A stretch of DNA of 64,000 nt from Ruminococcus sp. Phil11 (GCA_001940925.1 MSGZ01000012.1:1-64000); one strand, 5' to 3'. Shown: positions 52,268-62,217, counted from the stretch's first letter. Notes: generated from the sequence alone by a model not told the origin. A program made the numbers and translations.

Positions 52268-53050
52268 TTACTGATCCGTCGGAGACACCGCAGCCTTCAT
52301 CGCGCGGACAAAGGCTCCGACCGGAGCAGCGGCTTCTCTGCCGTGCTCCGCGATCAGCTTCACGATCGCCGAGCCGACGATCACGCCGTCCGCACAGCCA
52401 GCAAGCTCCGCAGCCTGCTCCGGCGTTGAGATGCCGAAGCCGATCGCGCACGGAACATCCGTGTTTTCTTTGATCTTCGCGGTAATCGCTTCCAGATCCG
52501 TTCTGATCTCCGCGCGCATACCGGTCACGCCGAGGCTCGATACCAGATACACAAAGCCCTCTGCTTCCTTCGCGATCATCGCGACACGGTTTTCAGAGGT
52601 CGGCGCGATCAGCGAAATGAAATCAATGCCGTTCGCCTTACAGATCGGCGCAAATTCGTCCTTTTCCTCAAACGGCACATCCGGCAGGATCAAGCCGTCC
52701 ATGCCTGCCTCCGCACAGCACTTCACAAACCGCTCGATGCCGTAGGAGAATACCACGTTCGCATAGGTCATAAACACGAGCGGCACAGTCACATCCTTAC
52801 GCAGCTCCCTGACAAATGCGAAGATCTTGTCTGTCGTGATGCCGCCTGCCAAAGCGCGGATATTCGCGCCCTGAATGACGGGGCCTTCCGCAGTCGGATC
52901 GGAGAACGGGATACCCAGCTCAATGAGGTCTGCGCCTGCCGCCGCCATTTCGCGGACGATCTTTCCGGTCGTTTCGAGATCGGGGTCGCCGCAGGTGATG
53001 AACGGGATGAACGCCTTGCCGTTTTTGAATGCATCGCGGATCTTACTCAT
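52268..53050 (-). CDS. trpA: Tryptophan synthase alpha chain
   Basis: A 260-residue TIM barrel that cleaves indoleglycerol phosphate to indole. The start at 53050 follows GGGGAGGATATCC. The catalytic Glu lies in [11 protein letters not shown] and the Asp in [11 protein letters not shown]; phosphate loop GFGIST is intact. It overlaps trpB by eight bases. It is the last gene of the operon. Confidence 0.97.
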   Translation of the reverse strand: MSKIRDAFKNGKAFIPFITCGDPDLETTGKIVREMAAAGADLIELGIPFSDPTAEGPVIQGANIRALAGGITTDKIFAFVRELRKDVTVPLVFMTYANVVFSYGIERFVKCCAEAGMDGLILPDVPFEEKDEFAPICKANGIDFISLIAPTSENRVAMIAKEAEGFVYLVSSLGVTGMRAEIRTDLEAITAKIKENTDVPCAIGFGISTPEQAAELAGCADGVIVGSAIVKLIAEHGREAAAPVGAFVRAMKAAVSPTDQ

Positions 53051-54233
53051 GGATATCCTCCCCTCTGTACCGTGCGATCGCCGCACAGTCCTTGTCGCCT
53101 CTGCCGGAGATCGTGATGACGATGATCTTGTCCTTGTCCATTTCCGGCGCGATCTTCAGCGCATGTGCAACGGCGTGCGCGGATTCGATCGCCGGAATGA
53201 TGCCCTCCGTGCGGGAGAGAAATTCAAATGCATTGACCGCTTCGTCATCGGTCACGGGGACGTACTCCGCACGGCCGATGTCGTACAGATGTGCGTGCTC
53301 CGGGCCGACACCGGGATAGTCAAGGCCGGCGGAGATCGAATAGACCGGTGCGATCTGACCGTATTCGTCCTGGCAGAAGTAGGACTTCATGCCGTGGAAA
53401 ATGCCGAGCTTGCCCGTGCTGATCGTTGCAGCGGTCTCGAACGTGTCGATGCCTCTGCCTGCGGCCTCGCAGCCGATCAGGCGGACGCTCTCATCCGGGA
53501 TAAAGTGATAGAAGGTGCCGATCGCATTGGAGCCGCCGCCGACACATGCCATGACGACATCCGGCAGTCTGCCTTCCTTCTCCATGATCTGCTGTTTGAT
53601 CTCCTTCGAGATGACAGCCTGAAAATCACGGACGATCGTCGGGAACGGGTGCGGTCCCATGACCGAGCCGAGACAGTAATGCGTATCGTCGATGCGGTTC
53701 GTCCATTCACGCATCGCCTCAGAAACGGCGTCCTTGAGCGTGGCGGTGCCGGATGTGACCGGGATGACCTCCGCGCCGAGCAGCCGCATCCGGTAGACGT
53801 TCAGTGCCTGACGCTTTGTGTCCTCTTCGCCCATAAAGACGACGCACTCCATGCCCATGAGTGCTGCGGCAGTCGCAGTGGCGACGCCGTGCTGACCTGC
53901 GCCGGTCTCTGCGATCAGGCGGGTCTTGCCCATTTTCTTTGCGAGCAGTGCCTGACCGAGCACATTGTTGATCTTATGTGCGCCGGTGTGGTTCAGATCC
54001 TCGCGCTTCAGATAGATCTTCGCGCCGCCGAGTGCTTTGGTCAGCTTTTCGGCGTAGTAGAGCCGCGATGGGCGGTTTGCGTATTCGTTGAACAGTGTTT
54101 CGAGCTCCGCATTGAAATCGGGGTCGTTCTTATAATGGTTGTATGCGGTCTCCAGTTCGATGACGGCATTCATGAGCGTTTCCGGAATGTACTGTCCGCC
54201 GTGGATGCCGAAACGTCCGTTTGGATTTGTCAT
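53043..54233 (-). CDS. trpB: Tryptophan synthase beta chain
   Basis: A 396-residue PLP enzyme that joins indole and serine to tryptophan. The PLP Lys is in [12 protein letters not shown] and the phosphate-binding GGGSNAIG is present. The N-terminal [13 protein letters not shown] is typical of TrpB1, the form that pairs with TrpA. It lies 39 bases after the YhfC-type gene, with AAATACAGGAGGTTTACT before the ATG. Confidence 0.97.
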   Translation of the reverse strand: MTNPNGRFGIHGGQYIPETLMNAVIELETAYNHYKNDPDFNAELETLFNEYANRPSRLYYAEKLTKALGGAKIYLKREDLNHTGAHKINNVLGQALLAKKMGKTRLIAETGAGQHGVATATAAALMGMECVVFMGEEDTKRQALNVYRMRLLGAEVIPVTSGTATLKDAVSEAMREWTNRIDDTHYCLGSVMGPHPFPTIVRDFQAVISKEIKQQIMEKEGRLPDVVMACVGGGSNAIGTFYHFIPDESVRLIGCEAAGRGIDTFETAATISTGKLGIFHGMKSYFCQDEYGQIAPVYSISAGLDYPGVGPEHAHLYDIGRAEYVPVTDDEAVNAFEFLSRTEGIIPAIESAHAVAHALKIAPEMDKDKIIVITISGRGDKDCAAIARYRGEDIHE

Positions 54234-54272
54234 AGTAAACCTCCTGTATTTTGTATGAAAACGGCTCTGCCG

Positions 54273-54974
54273 TTAATACGCATCAGATTCGTGCGCCTGC
54301 AGGCGTTTCCCGTGCAGATACACAAATATCCAGATCAGCACCGTCAGCAGGATATCCGCCGCCGTGCCGAAGCAAAAACCCGTAAAATTTGCAAGCATAT
54401 GCACGAAAACTGCAATGGGGAGCAGCTTTTTGCAGCCCTCATAATGCACAGCCCGTGCGACGAGCACGGACATCGCCATGTGAAATGCGAGATTGCTCAC
54501 ATTGCCGAGCATGACGCCGAGCGCAGTCAGGATGCCCTGCTCCGAAAGTGCCGTCAGATGCTCCTGTGTGCCGGACTGCCCGAGCGCATCCGCAAGCAGA
54601 ACGAACTGATGCGCGGCACTCACGATGACCTCTGTGCCGCCGTGCCCGATGCCGTAGCAAAGCGCATCCGGGACGGTATCATAATCCGGGATCGCGTGCT
54701 TCATCGCGAGATATCTGCCGCATTCCTCAAAGACCGCGCCGACCAGCCAGACCGTCAGCCATTTGCCTGTATCCGTTTCCGCACCCTGCATCAGCACGTT
54801 CCGGAACAGCTCCCGCGGTACCAGGATCAGCAGGACGGTGCAGATACCGGTGAATACCGGGAGCGGTCTGCCGGAATGCCGGTGTTTGAGATAAAAATAG
54901 ACCGCAAACGGGAGAACCGCAGTGAAGATGCCCCGCAGCGCAAATAAGAAAAGCTGTCCGGATGAAAACTCCAT
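54273..54974 (-). CDS. YhfC-type membrane protein inside the trp operon
   Basis: A 233-residue protein with about seven membrane segments, matching the YhfC family of putative intramembrane metalloproteases: FEECGRYLA (E-E), GIGHGGTE (His) and NLAFHMAMSVLV plus FVHMLANF (further His). GAGGGACAGC precedes the ATG. It lies 20 bases after trpF and 39 before trpB on the same strand with no terminator, so it is cotranscribed with trp. It has no known role in tryptophan synthesis. Confidence 0.85.
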   Translation of the reverse strand: MEFSSGQLFLFALRGIFTAVLPFAVYFYLKHRHSGRPLPVFTGICTVLLILVPRELFRNVLMQGAETDTGKWLTVWLVGAVFEECGRYLAMKHAIPDYDTVPDALCYGIGHGGTEVIVSAAHQFVLLADALGQSGTQEHLTALSEQGILTALGVMLGNVSNLAFHMAMSVLVARAVHYEGCKKLLPIAVFVHMLANFTGFCFGTAADILLTVLIWIFVYLHGKRLQAHESDAY

Positions 54975-54994
54975 GCTGTCCCTCGATTCGTCTT

Positions 54995-55594
54995 TTATGT
55001 GCCGCGGACGGCACGTACAAACGCCTGTATCTTCGCAAAATCCTTGCGGCCGTCCGTCTCGACGCCGCTGCTGACATCGACACCCGCCGAATGCAGCGCG
55101 GCGACTGCCGCCGGCGCATTCTCCGGATCCAGTCCGCCCGCCAGAAAATACGGTCTGCGGATATCAGAGAGCAGCGACCAGTCAAAGACCTTGCCCGTTC
55201 CGGTGCCGGAATCCAGCAGGATCATGTCCGCGGCGGACTGCTCCGCCTGCTGCACATCTGCTGCCGAACGGATACGGAATGCCTGAAAGATCTGCGCGTC
55301 AGTCATTTGCCGCAGCTTCTCAATATACGCGGCGTCCTCATGGCCGTGGAGCTGCACGGTCTGTATGATGCCGCTGCTCACATACGCCGCAATGTCTGCG
55401 GGGTCTGCATCGACAAACACGCCGACTGCCGGGATCGCTGTGTCCAGTGCTTCGCGGATCGCTGCCGCAGTCTCCCGCGTGACCGTCCGCCGGAAGCCCG
55501 GGGACAGGATCATGCCCGCGAAATCGGGCTGCACCGCATTGACAAATGCCGCGTCCTGCGGCGTCATCAGCCCGCAGATCTTGATCTGCGTCAT
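54995..55594 (-). CDS. trpF: Phosphoribosylanthranilate isomerase
   Basis: A 199-residue TIM barrel for the Amadori rearrangement after TrpD. It opens with IKICGLM (catalytic Cys) and has the catalytic Asp in MILLDSGTGTGK; phosphate loop LAGGLDPEN is present. The length is typical. The start overlaps the trpC stop by four bases. Confidence 0.96.
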   Translation of the reverse strand: MTQIKICGLMTPQDAAFVNAVQPDFAGMILSPGFRRTVTRETAAAIREALDTAIPAVGVFVDADPADIAAYVSSGIIQTVQLHGHEDAAYIEKLRQMTDAQIFQAFRIRSAADVQQAEQSAADMILLDSGTGTGKVFDWSLLSDIRRPYFLAGGLDPENAPAAVAALHSAGVDVSSGVETDGRKDFAKIQAFVRAVRGT

Positions 55595-56379
55595 GCCTGC
55601 GTTCCTTTCAGATACCGGAGCATGGCAGCCTTGTCGTCTGCGCGCATCAGCGTTTCGCCGATCAGCACGGCATTGGCCTTTGCATCCCTTGCCGCCTGAA
55701 TATCGGCGGGGGTCTTCATGCCGCTCTCGACGACAAACAGCGTCTCTGCCGGTGCGTATCTGCGCAGCCCCGCCGCCCGGTTCGGATCGACGGAGAAATC
55801 ATGCAGATTGCGGTTGTTGACGCCGATGATCTTTGCACCGGTCTCCGCAGCCGCTTCGATCTCGCGCTCGTCATGCGCTTCGACCAGCGCGGACATGCCG
55901 AGCGACATAACGATATTATTGTACTCGAAAAGCTGCGATTTGTCAAGCAGGGCGCAGATCAGCAGCACCGCGGACGCGCCGAGCAGCTTTGCTTCGTAGA
56001 TCATGTACGGATCCACGGTGAAATCCTTGCGCAGGCAGGGGATCTTCACCGCAGCGGCGATCTCCGAAAGATAGCGGTCATCGCCGAGAAAGCGCGTCGG
56101 CTCGGTCAGCACGGAGATGCAGTTTGCTCCTGCGGCTTCGTAGTCCTGCGCGATCCGCAGATACGGGAAATCCGGTGCGATCAGCCCCTTTGAGGGTGAC
56201 GCCTTCTTGCATTCGCAGATAAACGCGATATCGTCGGTTTTCAGTGCCTGCGCGAAGCGGAATCCGTCATTCGGGAGCTGTTCCGCGTCGCGGCGAACGG
56301 ATTCAAGGGAGCGGTACCGCTTGTGCTGTTCGGTGCGCTCCTTCGCCGCCGCCGCGAGCACTGTCAGGATCGTTTCCAT
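55591..56379 (-). CDS. trpC: Indole-3-glycerol phosphate synthase
   Basis: A 262-residue TIM barrel that closes the indole ring. ATG 56379 is preferred to the GTG at 56388, as GGTGAG sits just before it; either is possible. IAFICECKKASPSKG carries the catalytic Lys, PCLRKDFTVDPY the second Lys, and IIGVNNRNLHDF and VESGM complete the active site. It lies five bases after the trpGD stop. Confidence 0.96.
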   Translation of the reverse strand: METILTVLAAAAKERTEQHKRYRSLESVRRDAEQLPNDGFRFAQALKTDDIAFICECKKASPSKGLIAPDFPYLRIAQDYEAAGANCISVLTEPTRFLGDDRYLSEIAAAVKIPCLRKDFTVDPYMIYEAKLLGASAVLLICALLDKSQLFEYNNIVMSLGMSALVEAHDEREIEAAAETGAKIIGVNNRNLHDFSVDPNRAAGLRRYAPAETLFVVESGMKTPADIQAARDAKANAVLIGETLMRADDKAAMLRYLKGTQA

Positions 56380-56384
56380 GCCGC

Positions 56385-58073
56385 TCACCGGTTGGATGCT
56401 GCAATGAACGCATCGAGCTGGGCGGCTGCCTTGCCGCTGTCGATCAGCTCTGCGGCGAGCTTCACGCCCTCTGCCATGGACGGCGCGAGATCTGCCAGAT
56501 ACAGCGCGGCACCGGCATTCAGCAGGACGGCATTGCGCTTGGCTCCGCGCTCCGTGCCGTTCAGGATCGCGCGGGTGATCGCTGCGTTTTCCTCCGGCGT
56601 TCCGCCTTTCAGTTCATCCTTTGTGCAGCGCGGAAGTCCGAAATCCTCCGGTGCGACGGTATAGGTTTTCGTCGATTCGATATCAAACTCACAGACCAGC
56701 GTTTCGGCACTCAGGGAGATCTCATCGAGCCGGTCAAGGCCGTACACGACCATGCCGCGCTTGACGCCGAGCCGCTGCAGCACCTCTGCGATCGGGTTGA
56801 CGAGCGATGCGTCATATACGCCGATCAGCGTGCGCTTTGCATTGGCCGGATTCGTCAGCGGGCCGAGAATGTTGAACACGGTACGGACGCCGAGCTCCTT
56901 GCGGATCGAGCCGACATACTTCATGGAAGTGTGATAAAGCTGTGCGAACAGGAAGCACATGCCGGTCTCGCTGAGCATCTGCACGGCCTTTTCGGGGTCC
57001 TGCCTGATGTTGACGCCGAGTGCTTCCAGACAGTCCGCGGTGCCGCACGCAGAGGATGCCGCACGGTTGCCGTGCTTCGCGACCTTCGCGCCGCCCGCTG
57101 CTGCGACCAGCGCAGAGGTCGTGGAAATGTTGAAGCTGTTTGCATGGTCGCCGCCCGTGCCGACGATCTCCAGCACATCGAAGTCATGTTCAACGTGCAG
57201 CGCGTGCTCGCGCATCGCCGCTGCGCAGCCGGTGATCTCGTCGATCGTCTCGGCCTTCGTGCTCTTGGTGGAGAGTGCCGCAAGGAACGCTGCGTTCTGG
57301 GTCGGGGTGGTCTCGCCGTTCATGATCTCGTTCATGACGGTGTATGCCTCTGCATAGGTCAGATCCTGCTTATCTACAATTTTCTTGATTGCATCTGCGA
57401 TCATTTTCGGTTCCTCCCTGCGGACCTCTGCCGCTGTTTCATTCTGATTTTCGGTATTCTTTTCAACGGGTTCGGGCTTCGGTGCGGGTCTGCGGACGGG
57501 TTCCGGCGTATCCTGCAGGAAGTTCCGGAGGATCTGTCTGCCCTCCGGCGTCAGGATCGACTCCGGATGAAACTGTAAGCCGTAGACCGGGTATTCCTTA
57601 TGCTGCACGGCCATGATCTCGCCGTCGTCGGTCTGTGCGGTAATGCGCAGGCAGTCCGGCAGCGTGGCGGGGTCTGCGGCAAGCGAATGGTATCTTGCGA
57701 CGGTGATGCGCTCCGGCAGGCCGCGGAACAGTCTGCTGTCCGTTTCAGCGGTCACGGCGGAGTGCTTGCCGTGCATCAGCTTCTTTGCGTGGACGATCTT
57801 TGCGCCGTAGGCCGCGCAGATCGCCTGATGCCCCAGACAGACGCCGAGGATCGGGATTTTGCCGCCGAGCTTCTTCACGGTCTCGATGATGATGCCGGCA
57901 TCCTCCGGACGGCCGGGGCCGGGGGAGAGGATGATATGCGAGGGGTTCAGCGCGGCGACCTCGTCAACGGTCATGTCGTCGTTGCGGATGACCCTGATAT
58001 CGGGCGTGAGCTCGCCGAGCATCTGGTACAGATTATACGAAAAGCTGTCATAGTTATCAATCAGCAAAAGCAT
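56385..58073 (-). CDS. trpGD: TrpG-TrpD fusion (anthranilate synthase glutaminase / phosphoribosyltransferase)
   Basis: A 562-residue bifunctional protein. Residues 1-190 are the TrpG glutaminase with [11 protein letters not shown], nucleophile GVCLGHQA (Cys), and GLQFHPES (His, Glu). A Pro/Glu/Asn-rich linker (about 190-225) joins it to TrpD (226-562), with the PRPP loop [14 protein letters not shown] and [12 protein letters not shown]. It overlaps trpE by 17 bases. Such fusions are known in several lineages, including enteric bacteria. Confidence 0.96.
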   Translation of the reverse strand: MLLLIDNYDSFSYNLYQMLGELTPDIRVIRNDDMTVDEVAALNPSHIILSPGPGRPEDAGIIIETVKKLGGKIPILGVCLGHQAICAAYGAKIVHAKKLMHGKHSAVTAETDSRLFRGLPERITVARYHSLAADPATLPDCLRITAQTDDGEIMAVQHKEYPVYGLQFHPESILTPEGRQILRNFLQDTPEPVRRPAPKPEPVEKNTENQNETAAEVRREEPKMIADAIKKIVDKQDLTYAEAYTVMNEIMNGETTPTQNAAFLAALSTKSTKAETIDEITGCAAAMREHALHVEHDFDVLEIVGTGGDHANSFNISTTSALVAAAGGAKVAKHGNRAASSACGTADCLEALGVNIRQDPEKAVQMLSETGMCFLFAQLYHTSMKYVGSIRKELGVRTVFNILGPLTNPANAKRTLIGVYDASLVNPIAEVLQRLGVKRGMVVYGLDRLDEISLSAETLVCEFDIESTKTYTVAPEDFGLPRCTKDELKGGTPEENAAITRAILNGTERGAKRNAVLLNAGAALYLADLAPSMAEGVKLAAELIDSGKAAAQLDAFIAASNR

Positions 58074-59535
58074 CGTCTGTCTCCTCCGCTTCCTTCAGCG
58101 CACGGATCACCGCCGCTGCTTTGTTCATGCATTCCTGATATTCGTTCTCCGGGACGGAATCGGCCACGATGCCTGCGCCGCTCCGGACATAGACCGTATT
58201 GCCCTTCCGGTATGCAAGGCGGATCGCGATGCAGGTGTCGAGATCGCCCTGGAAGGAGAGATACCCGACCGCACCGCCGTAAATGCCGCGCTTGGCGCCC
58301 TCAAGCTGACCGATCAGCTGACAGGCGCGGATTTTCGGGGCTCCGGAGAGCGTACCCGCAGGGAGCACCGCACCGACGGCATCGAGCGCGTCGCAGTCCT
58401 CCCGGATCTCGCCTCTGACCGCCGAGCCGATATGCATGACATGCGAATACCGCTCGACCGTGCGGAGCCGTTCGACCTCCACGGTGCCGAATCTGCTGAT
58501 CCTGCCGAGATCGTTCCGGCCGAGATCGACCAGCATATTATGCTCGGCAAGCTCCTTTTCATCGCGGAGCAGGTCGGCTTCCAGTGCCTGATCCTCGGCC
58601 TCTGTCCGGCCGCGGGGTCTGGTGCCTGCCAGCGGGAACGTATGCAGGACGCCGTTTTCCAGCTTGACGAGCGTTTCCGGCGATGCGCCTGCGACCTCGA
58701 CATCCGTGCCGGAGAAATAGAACATATACGGCGAGGGGTTAATCGTCCGGAGCATCCGGTAGGTGTTCAGCAGCGAGCCCTCAAACGGTGCGCTGAACCG
58801 GTTGGACAGCACGATCTGGAAGATATCGCCCTCGACGATATAATGCTTGGCTTTTTCGACCATGTCACAGTAGGCGGCCTTGTCAAAGAGCGGCGTCATC
58901 TCGCCGGTCATGCGGCTGACGGGCTCCTCTGCGGGCTGACCGTTCCGCAGCAGCTCCGCCATCTGCCGGAGTGCCATTTCCGCGCGGCGGTATTCCGTCT
59001 CCGGCTCGTCAAGGCGGATGTTTGCAATCAGGATGATTTTCTGGCGAAAGTGGTCAAATGCGATGACCTTGTCAAAAAGCATCAGGTCGAGGTCATTGAA
59101 ATGTGCGTCGTCCTCCTTCGCGGTGCGGGTTGACGGCTCCTGATAGCCGAGATAATCGTAGGAGAAATATCCGACCAGACCGCCCGTGAACGGCGGGAGT
59201 CCTGCAAGCTTCGGGCTGCGGTACTTCGCCAGCAGCTGCCGCAGATACTGTGCAGGGTCGGCCGTTTCGATCTCCAGATCACCGACCTTCAGTCTGCCGT
59301 TCCGGCAGGAAATGCCGAGCTTCGGGTCATAGCCGAGGAAGGTGTATCTGCCGCGGTGATCGGGGCCGGAAATGGATTCCAGCAGGTAGGTGTGTGCGGA
59401 AACACGCCGCAGGATCCGCAGCACCTGCATCGGTGTCAGCGTATCCGCAATCAGCTCGCTGCTGACGGGAAGCACGCGGTAATCGGTTTCCGCGGCATAG
59501 CGTTTTGCCTCCTCCGGCGAAATGGAAAGCTTCAT
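58057..59535 (-). CDS. trpE: Anthranilate synthase component I
   Basis: A 492-residue chorismate-using enzyme. The start at 59535 follows AACGGAGGTACCGA; longer frames run into the leader. The N-terminal feedback site LLESI and the catalytic block ([47 protein letters not shown]) are intact, so Trp feedback inhibition is likely. It is first in the operon behind a Trp T-box. Confidence 0.97.
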   Translation of the reverse strand: MKLSISPEEAKRYAAETDYRVLPVSSELIADTLTPMQVLRILRRVSAHTYLLESISGPDHRGRYTFLGYDPKLGISCRNGRLKVGDLEIETADPAQYLRQLLAKYRSPKLAGLPPFTGGLVGYFSYDYLGYQEPSTRTAKEDDAHFNDLDLMLFDKVIAFDHFRQKIILIANIRLDEPETEYRRAEMALRQMAELLRNGQPAEEPVSRMTGEMTPLFDKAAYCDMVEKAKHYIVEGDIFQIVLSNRFSAPFEGSLLNTYRMLRTINPSPYMFYFSGTDVEVAGASPETLVKLENGVLHTFPLAGTRPRGRTEAEDQALEADLLRDEKELAEHNMLVDLGRNDLGRISRFGTVEVERLRTVERYSHVMHIGSAVRGEIREDCDALDAVGAVLPAGTLSGAPKIRACQLIGQLEGAKRGIYGGAVGYLSFQGDLDTCIAIRLAYRKGNTVYVRSGAGIVADSVPENEYQECMNKAAAVIRALKEAEETDDAFAD

Positions 59536-59562
59536 TCGGTACCTCCGTTTCCGGGACGGCAA

Positions 59563-59853
59563 ATAAAAAAGCCCGTCCCTGAACTTTCTGCGTTCAAGGA
59601 CGAGCGTATGATCTGATGCTCGCGGTGCCACCTTGATTCATCTGCCCTCTGATTCCGGGCGGATGCACTTTTGCAGGATACCAGCATATCCCTGACAACT
59701 GACGTATGTCTGCACGTCGCAGTTTTACCGGCTTTCACCGACTGCGCCCTCAGCGGGCCATTTGCGAAACTGTTTCCCGTCCGGCTCTCAGCCTCCCGGA
59801 CTCTCTGTGGGGTCATATCACGCTTTATCTCCGCTTCAACGGTTTCAGATGTT
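59563..59853 (-). promoter_or_regulatory. T-box riboswitch leader of the trp operon (tRNA-Trp)
   Basis: The minus strand has the T-box core AAGGTGGCACCGCG (core 59621-59632) that pairs with the uncharged tRNA end. A terminator follows: GTCCTTGAAC / GTTCAGGGAC (59571-59605), then TTTTTTA. In stem I the specifier is TGG (59758-59760), in the context AAATGG-CCCGCTGAG, so it reads Trp tRNA, consistent with the genes downstream. GAGAGTCCGGGAGGCTGAGAG forms the lower part of stem I. Confidence 0.92.
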
Positions 59854-59859
59854 AGCAAT

Positions 59860-59888
59860 ACTATAGCAGATTTCGGCGGAAATGTCAA
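59860..59888 (-). promoter_or_regulatory. Promoter of the trp operon
   Basis: Minus strand TTGACA (59883-59888), 17-bp spacer, TATAGT (59860-59865). Confidence 0.85.
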
Positions 59889-60026
59889 TAGGCAGGACAA
59901 ATTTTTATCATTTAACTGTTCCAGATCCCGGCAGAATTGCCATGTATTCCTGAAATGCCGTATAATCTTTCCGGAATTTTGTATAACCGTTACAAAAACT
60001 GGCGCGGAATTTCAGCGTTTTACCGC

Positions 60027-60055
60027 TTTTCAACATCCGCGGAATATGCTATAAT
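60027..60055 (+). promoter_or_regulatory. Likely promoter of the transglutaminase-like dockerin gene
   Basis: TTTTCA (60027-60032), 17-bp spacer, perfect TATAAT (60050-60055). The -35 is weak. The leader is about 90 bases. The 59889-60026 stretch holds nothing else I can identify. Confidence 0.6.
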
Positions 60056-60154
60056 GGAACCATGGGAATATGGGCAGGGTTTGGAGGAAGCCTGTATCAT
60101 AGGATATGTTAAGAATGAAAGGATATGTGAAACGCTTTCACGGAGGTGTTCAGA

Positions 60155-62110
60155 ATGAAACAATCACTGCGCAGAACGGCTGCGGGACTGCTTTCCGCGG
60201 CGATGCTCTGTTCCGCTCTGCCGGCGGGCACGGTCTATGCGGCGTCCGCGGAGGACACGCTGCGGCAGATGATCCGCACGGCATGGGAGAAACGGCAGGA
60301 CCGGATCGACATTTCCTCGCTGCGTCTGAAGTTTGAGGATGTTGCGGATATCTACTACGGGATGCTGTATACGGAATCGGATTACTTTTATGTCAGCTCG
60401 TCTTTCACGTATAATACGTCGCAGTGGTCGGGCAGAGTTTCGGCGGTCAACCCGCGGTATAACTACGACAAGGCCGAGATCCCGGGCATGATAACGGAAT
60501 TCAACGCAGAGCTCGGCCGCATCACCGGTATGGTGAACCCGGCATGGTCAGATGCGGAGAAAGTGCTGTTTTTCCACGATTATCTCGCAGAGATCTGCGA
60601 ATATGACCTTTCCTACGAAAAATCGGATGCCTACGCCGCACTGCTCGGCGGCACGGCGGTCTGTCAGGGCTATGCACTCGCGATGAATCTGCTCTGCAGA
60701 AAGGTCGGCATTCCGTGCTATTCGATCACGAGCGACGACCTGAACCATATGTGGAACGTCGTCAAAGTGGACGGGCACTGGTATCACACCGACCCGACCT
60801 TTGACGATTCCGCACCGGATATGCTCGGGCATACCATGCACAGCTATATGCTCTGCAGCGACGATTATATGCAGGCGGACCGGCAGCACAGTGCCTCGGA
60901 CTGGAATTATTTTTCCGAGGGCAATGCGGTCGTCTGCGATTCCGATGCCTACGAAAATGCATTCTGGACAGGCGCGATCGACACGCTGGAGCCGATGCCG
61001 GACGGCACATGGCTCTATGCCGTGGCCGCAGACCCGACCAAGGTGCAGTTCGCTTCGCAGATCGTTGCCGATCTTTACAGGGGCAATGCGGACGGGAAAG
61101 AAAAGCTCCGCACGCTCCGTGCGTCATGGCCGACCCCGGACGGCTCCGTATATAAGACCTGCTATCTCGTGACCGATGTGTATGACGGGAAGATCTATTA
61201 TACCACGGATACGAAGATCATGGCGATGCCGCTGGAGGGCGGCGACGCGGAAACGGTCTATACGCTGACGGCGGAGGAAAAGGCACTCGGCTATCTCTAC
61301 GGGATCGTCATTGACGGCAGCGGACTGATCACGTATCAGATCATGCCGATGCCGGCGTTTGAAAGCGCGGACAACTACGACAGCAAGGCCGTGTTCCGCA
61401 CCTATCAGATCCCGCAGCAGACACCGGAAGTAACGACCACAACGCCGGAAACAACAACGACTACCACCACGACTACAACAACAACCACGACTGCAACCAC
61501 TACAACTACCACGACAACGACTACTACAACTACTACGACGACCACCACCACGCCGAAGGCAACAACGACTACAACAAAGGCGACGACCACAACACCGAAG
61601 GCAACGACCACAACACCGAAGGCAACGACGACCACGCCGAAGGCGACAACGACCACGTTGAAGGCAACAACGACCACGCCGAAGGCGACAACCACGACGC
61701 CGAAGGCGACAACCACGACGCCGAAGGCGACAACAACCACGCCGAAGGCGACAACGACGACGCCGAAGGCGACAACGACGACGCCGAAGGCAACGACGAC
61801 CACGTTGAAGGCAACAACCACGACGCCGAAGGCGACAACCACGACTCCGAAGGCGACAACGACGGCGGAGCCGGTCACGACGACCACGACCGCCAAGCCG
61901 GTCACGATGACAAAGCGCGGCGACCTCAACCTCGATAACTCCGTCGATGTTTCGGATGCGGTCATGCTCGCAAGACTGCTCGTCGAGGACAAAAAGCTTG
62001 TGATCTCCGAGCAGGGCAAGGCAAATGCCTACTGCGACAAGGATGACAAGATCACGCCGGATGACCTCACATGGATGCTGCAGTTTATCGCAAAGATCAT
62101 CACCGAATAA
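60155..62110 (+). CDS. Secreted transglutaminase-like protein with Thr-rich linker and dockerin
   Basis: A 651-residue secreted protein. The ATG at 60155 follows GGAGGTGTTCAGA. Residues 1-30 form a signal peptide. A transglutaminase-like core has the triad C170 (GGTAVCQGYA), H198 (LNHMWNVV) and D213 (HTDPTFDD), as in cysteine-protease-like domains of surface proteins. Residues about 425-585 form a linker of Thr with 14 ATTTT(P/L/T)K units. A type I dockerin ends the protein (GDLNLDNSVDVSDAV and CDKDDKITPDDLTW). It may process peptides or crosslink while docked on a scaffold; the substrate is unknown. Confidence 0.9.
   Translation: MKQSLRRTAAGLLSAAMLCSALPAGTVYAASAEDTLRQMIRTAWEKRQDRIDISSLRLKFEDVADIYYGMLYTESDYFYVSSSFTYNTSQWSGRVSAVNPRYNYDKAEIPGMITEFNAELGRITGMVNPAWSDAEKVLFFHDYLAEICEYDLSYEKSDAYAALLGGTAVCQGYALAMNLLCRKVGIPCYSITSDDLNHMWNVVKVDGHWYHTDPTFDDSAPDMLGHTMHSYMLCSDDYMQADRQHSASDWNYFSEGNAVVCDSDAYENAFWTGAIDTLEPMPDGTWLYAVAADPTKVQFASQIVADLYRGNADGKEKLRTLRASWPTPDGSVYKTCYLVTDVYDGKIYYTTDTKIMAMPLEGGDAETVYTLTAEEKALGYLYGIVIDGSGLITYQIMPMPAFESADNYDSKAVFRTYQIPQQTPEVTTTTPETTTTTTTTTTTTTTATTTTTTTTTTTTTTTTTTTPKATTTTTKATTTTPKATTTTPKATTTTPKATTTTLKATTTTPKATTTTPKATTTTPKATTTTPKATTTTPKATTTTPKATTTTLKATTTTPKATTTTPKATTTAEPVTTTTTAKPVTMTKRGDLNLDNSVDVSDAVMLARLLVEDKKLVISEQGKANAYCDKDDKITPDDLTWMLQFIAKIITE
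61559..61852 (+). repeat. 21-bp coding tandem repeat in the Thr linker
   Basis: Fourteen units of 21 bp encode ATTTT(P/L/T)K. Units with TTG (Leu) recur at positions 5 and 12, implying duplication of a block of seven units. Flanking poly-Thr extends the low-complexity DNA from about 61435 to 61900. Confidence 0.9.
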
Positions 62111-62115
62111 CCGAA

Positions 62116-62143
62116 TTTGGGCAAAGCAGGCCGGATGCCCAAA
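62116..62143 (+). terminator. First hairpin after the dockerin gene
   Basis: TTTGGGCA (62116-62123) and TGCCCAAA (62136-62143), followed by AATC. It is A-rich afterwards rather than T-rich, so its terminator role on this strand is uncertain. Confidence 0.45.
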
Positions 62144-62181
62144 AATCAGACAAACAAAACCGGCTGTATCAATTTCAGACA

Positions 62182-62217
62182 AACGCCCGCGGATTGCCCG
62201 TTGCATCCGCGGGCGTT
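62182..62217 (+). terminator. 13-bp hairpin overlapping the next promoter
   Basis: AACGCCCGCGGAT (62182-62194) and ATCCGCGGGCGTT (62205-62217) pair perfectly around a 10-base loop. Confidence 0.65.

Noticed and set aside
61559..61852. CRISPR array
   Set aside because: The 21-bp units are contiguous, code for Thr-rich sequence in frame and have no spacers or cas genes.
61405..62019. Val-rich open frame opposite the Thr repeats
   Set aside because: It is the reverse complement of the Thr codons and has no start signal; the plus-strand gene explains it.
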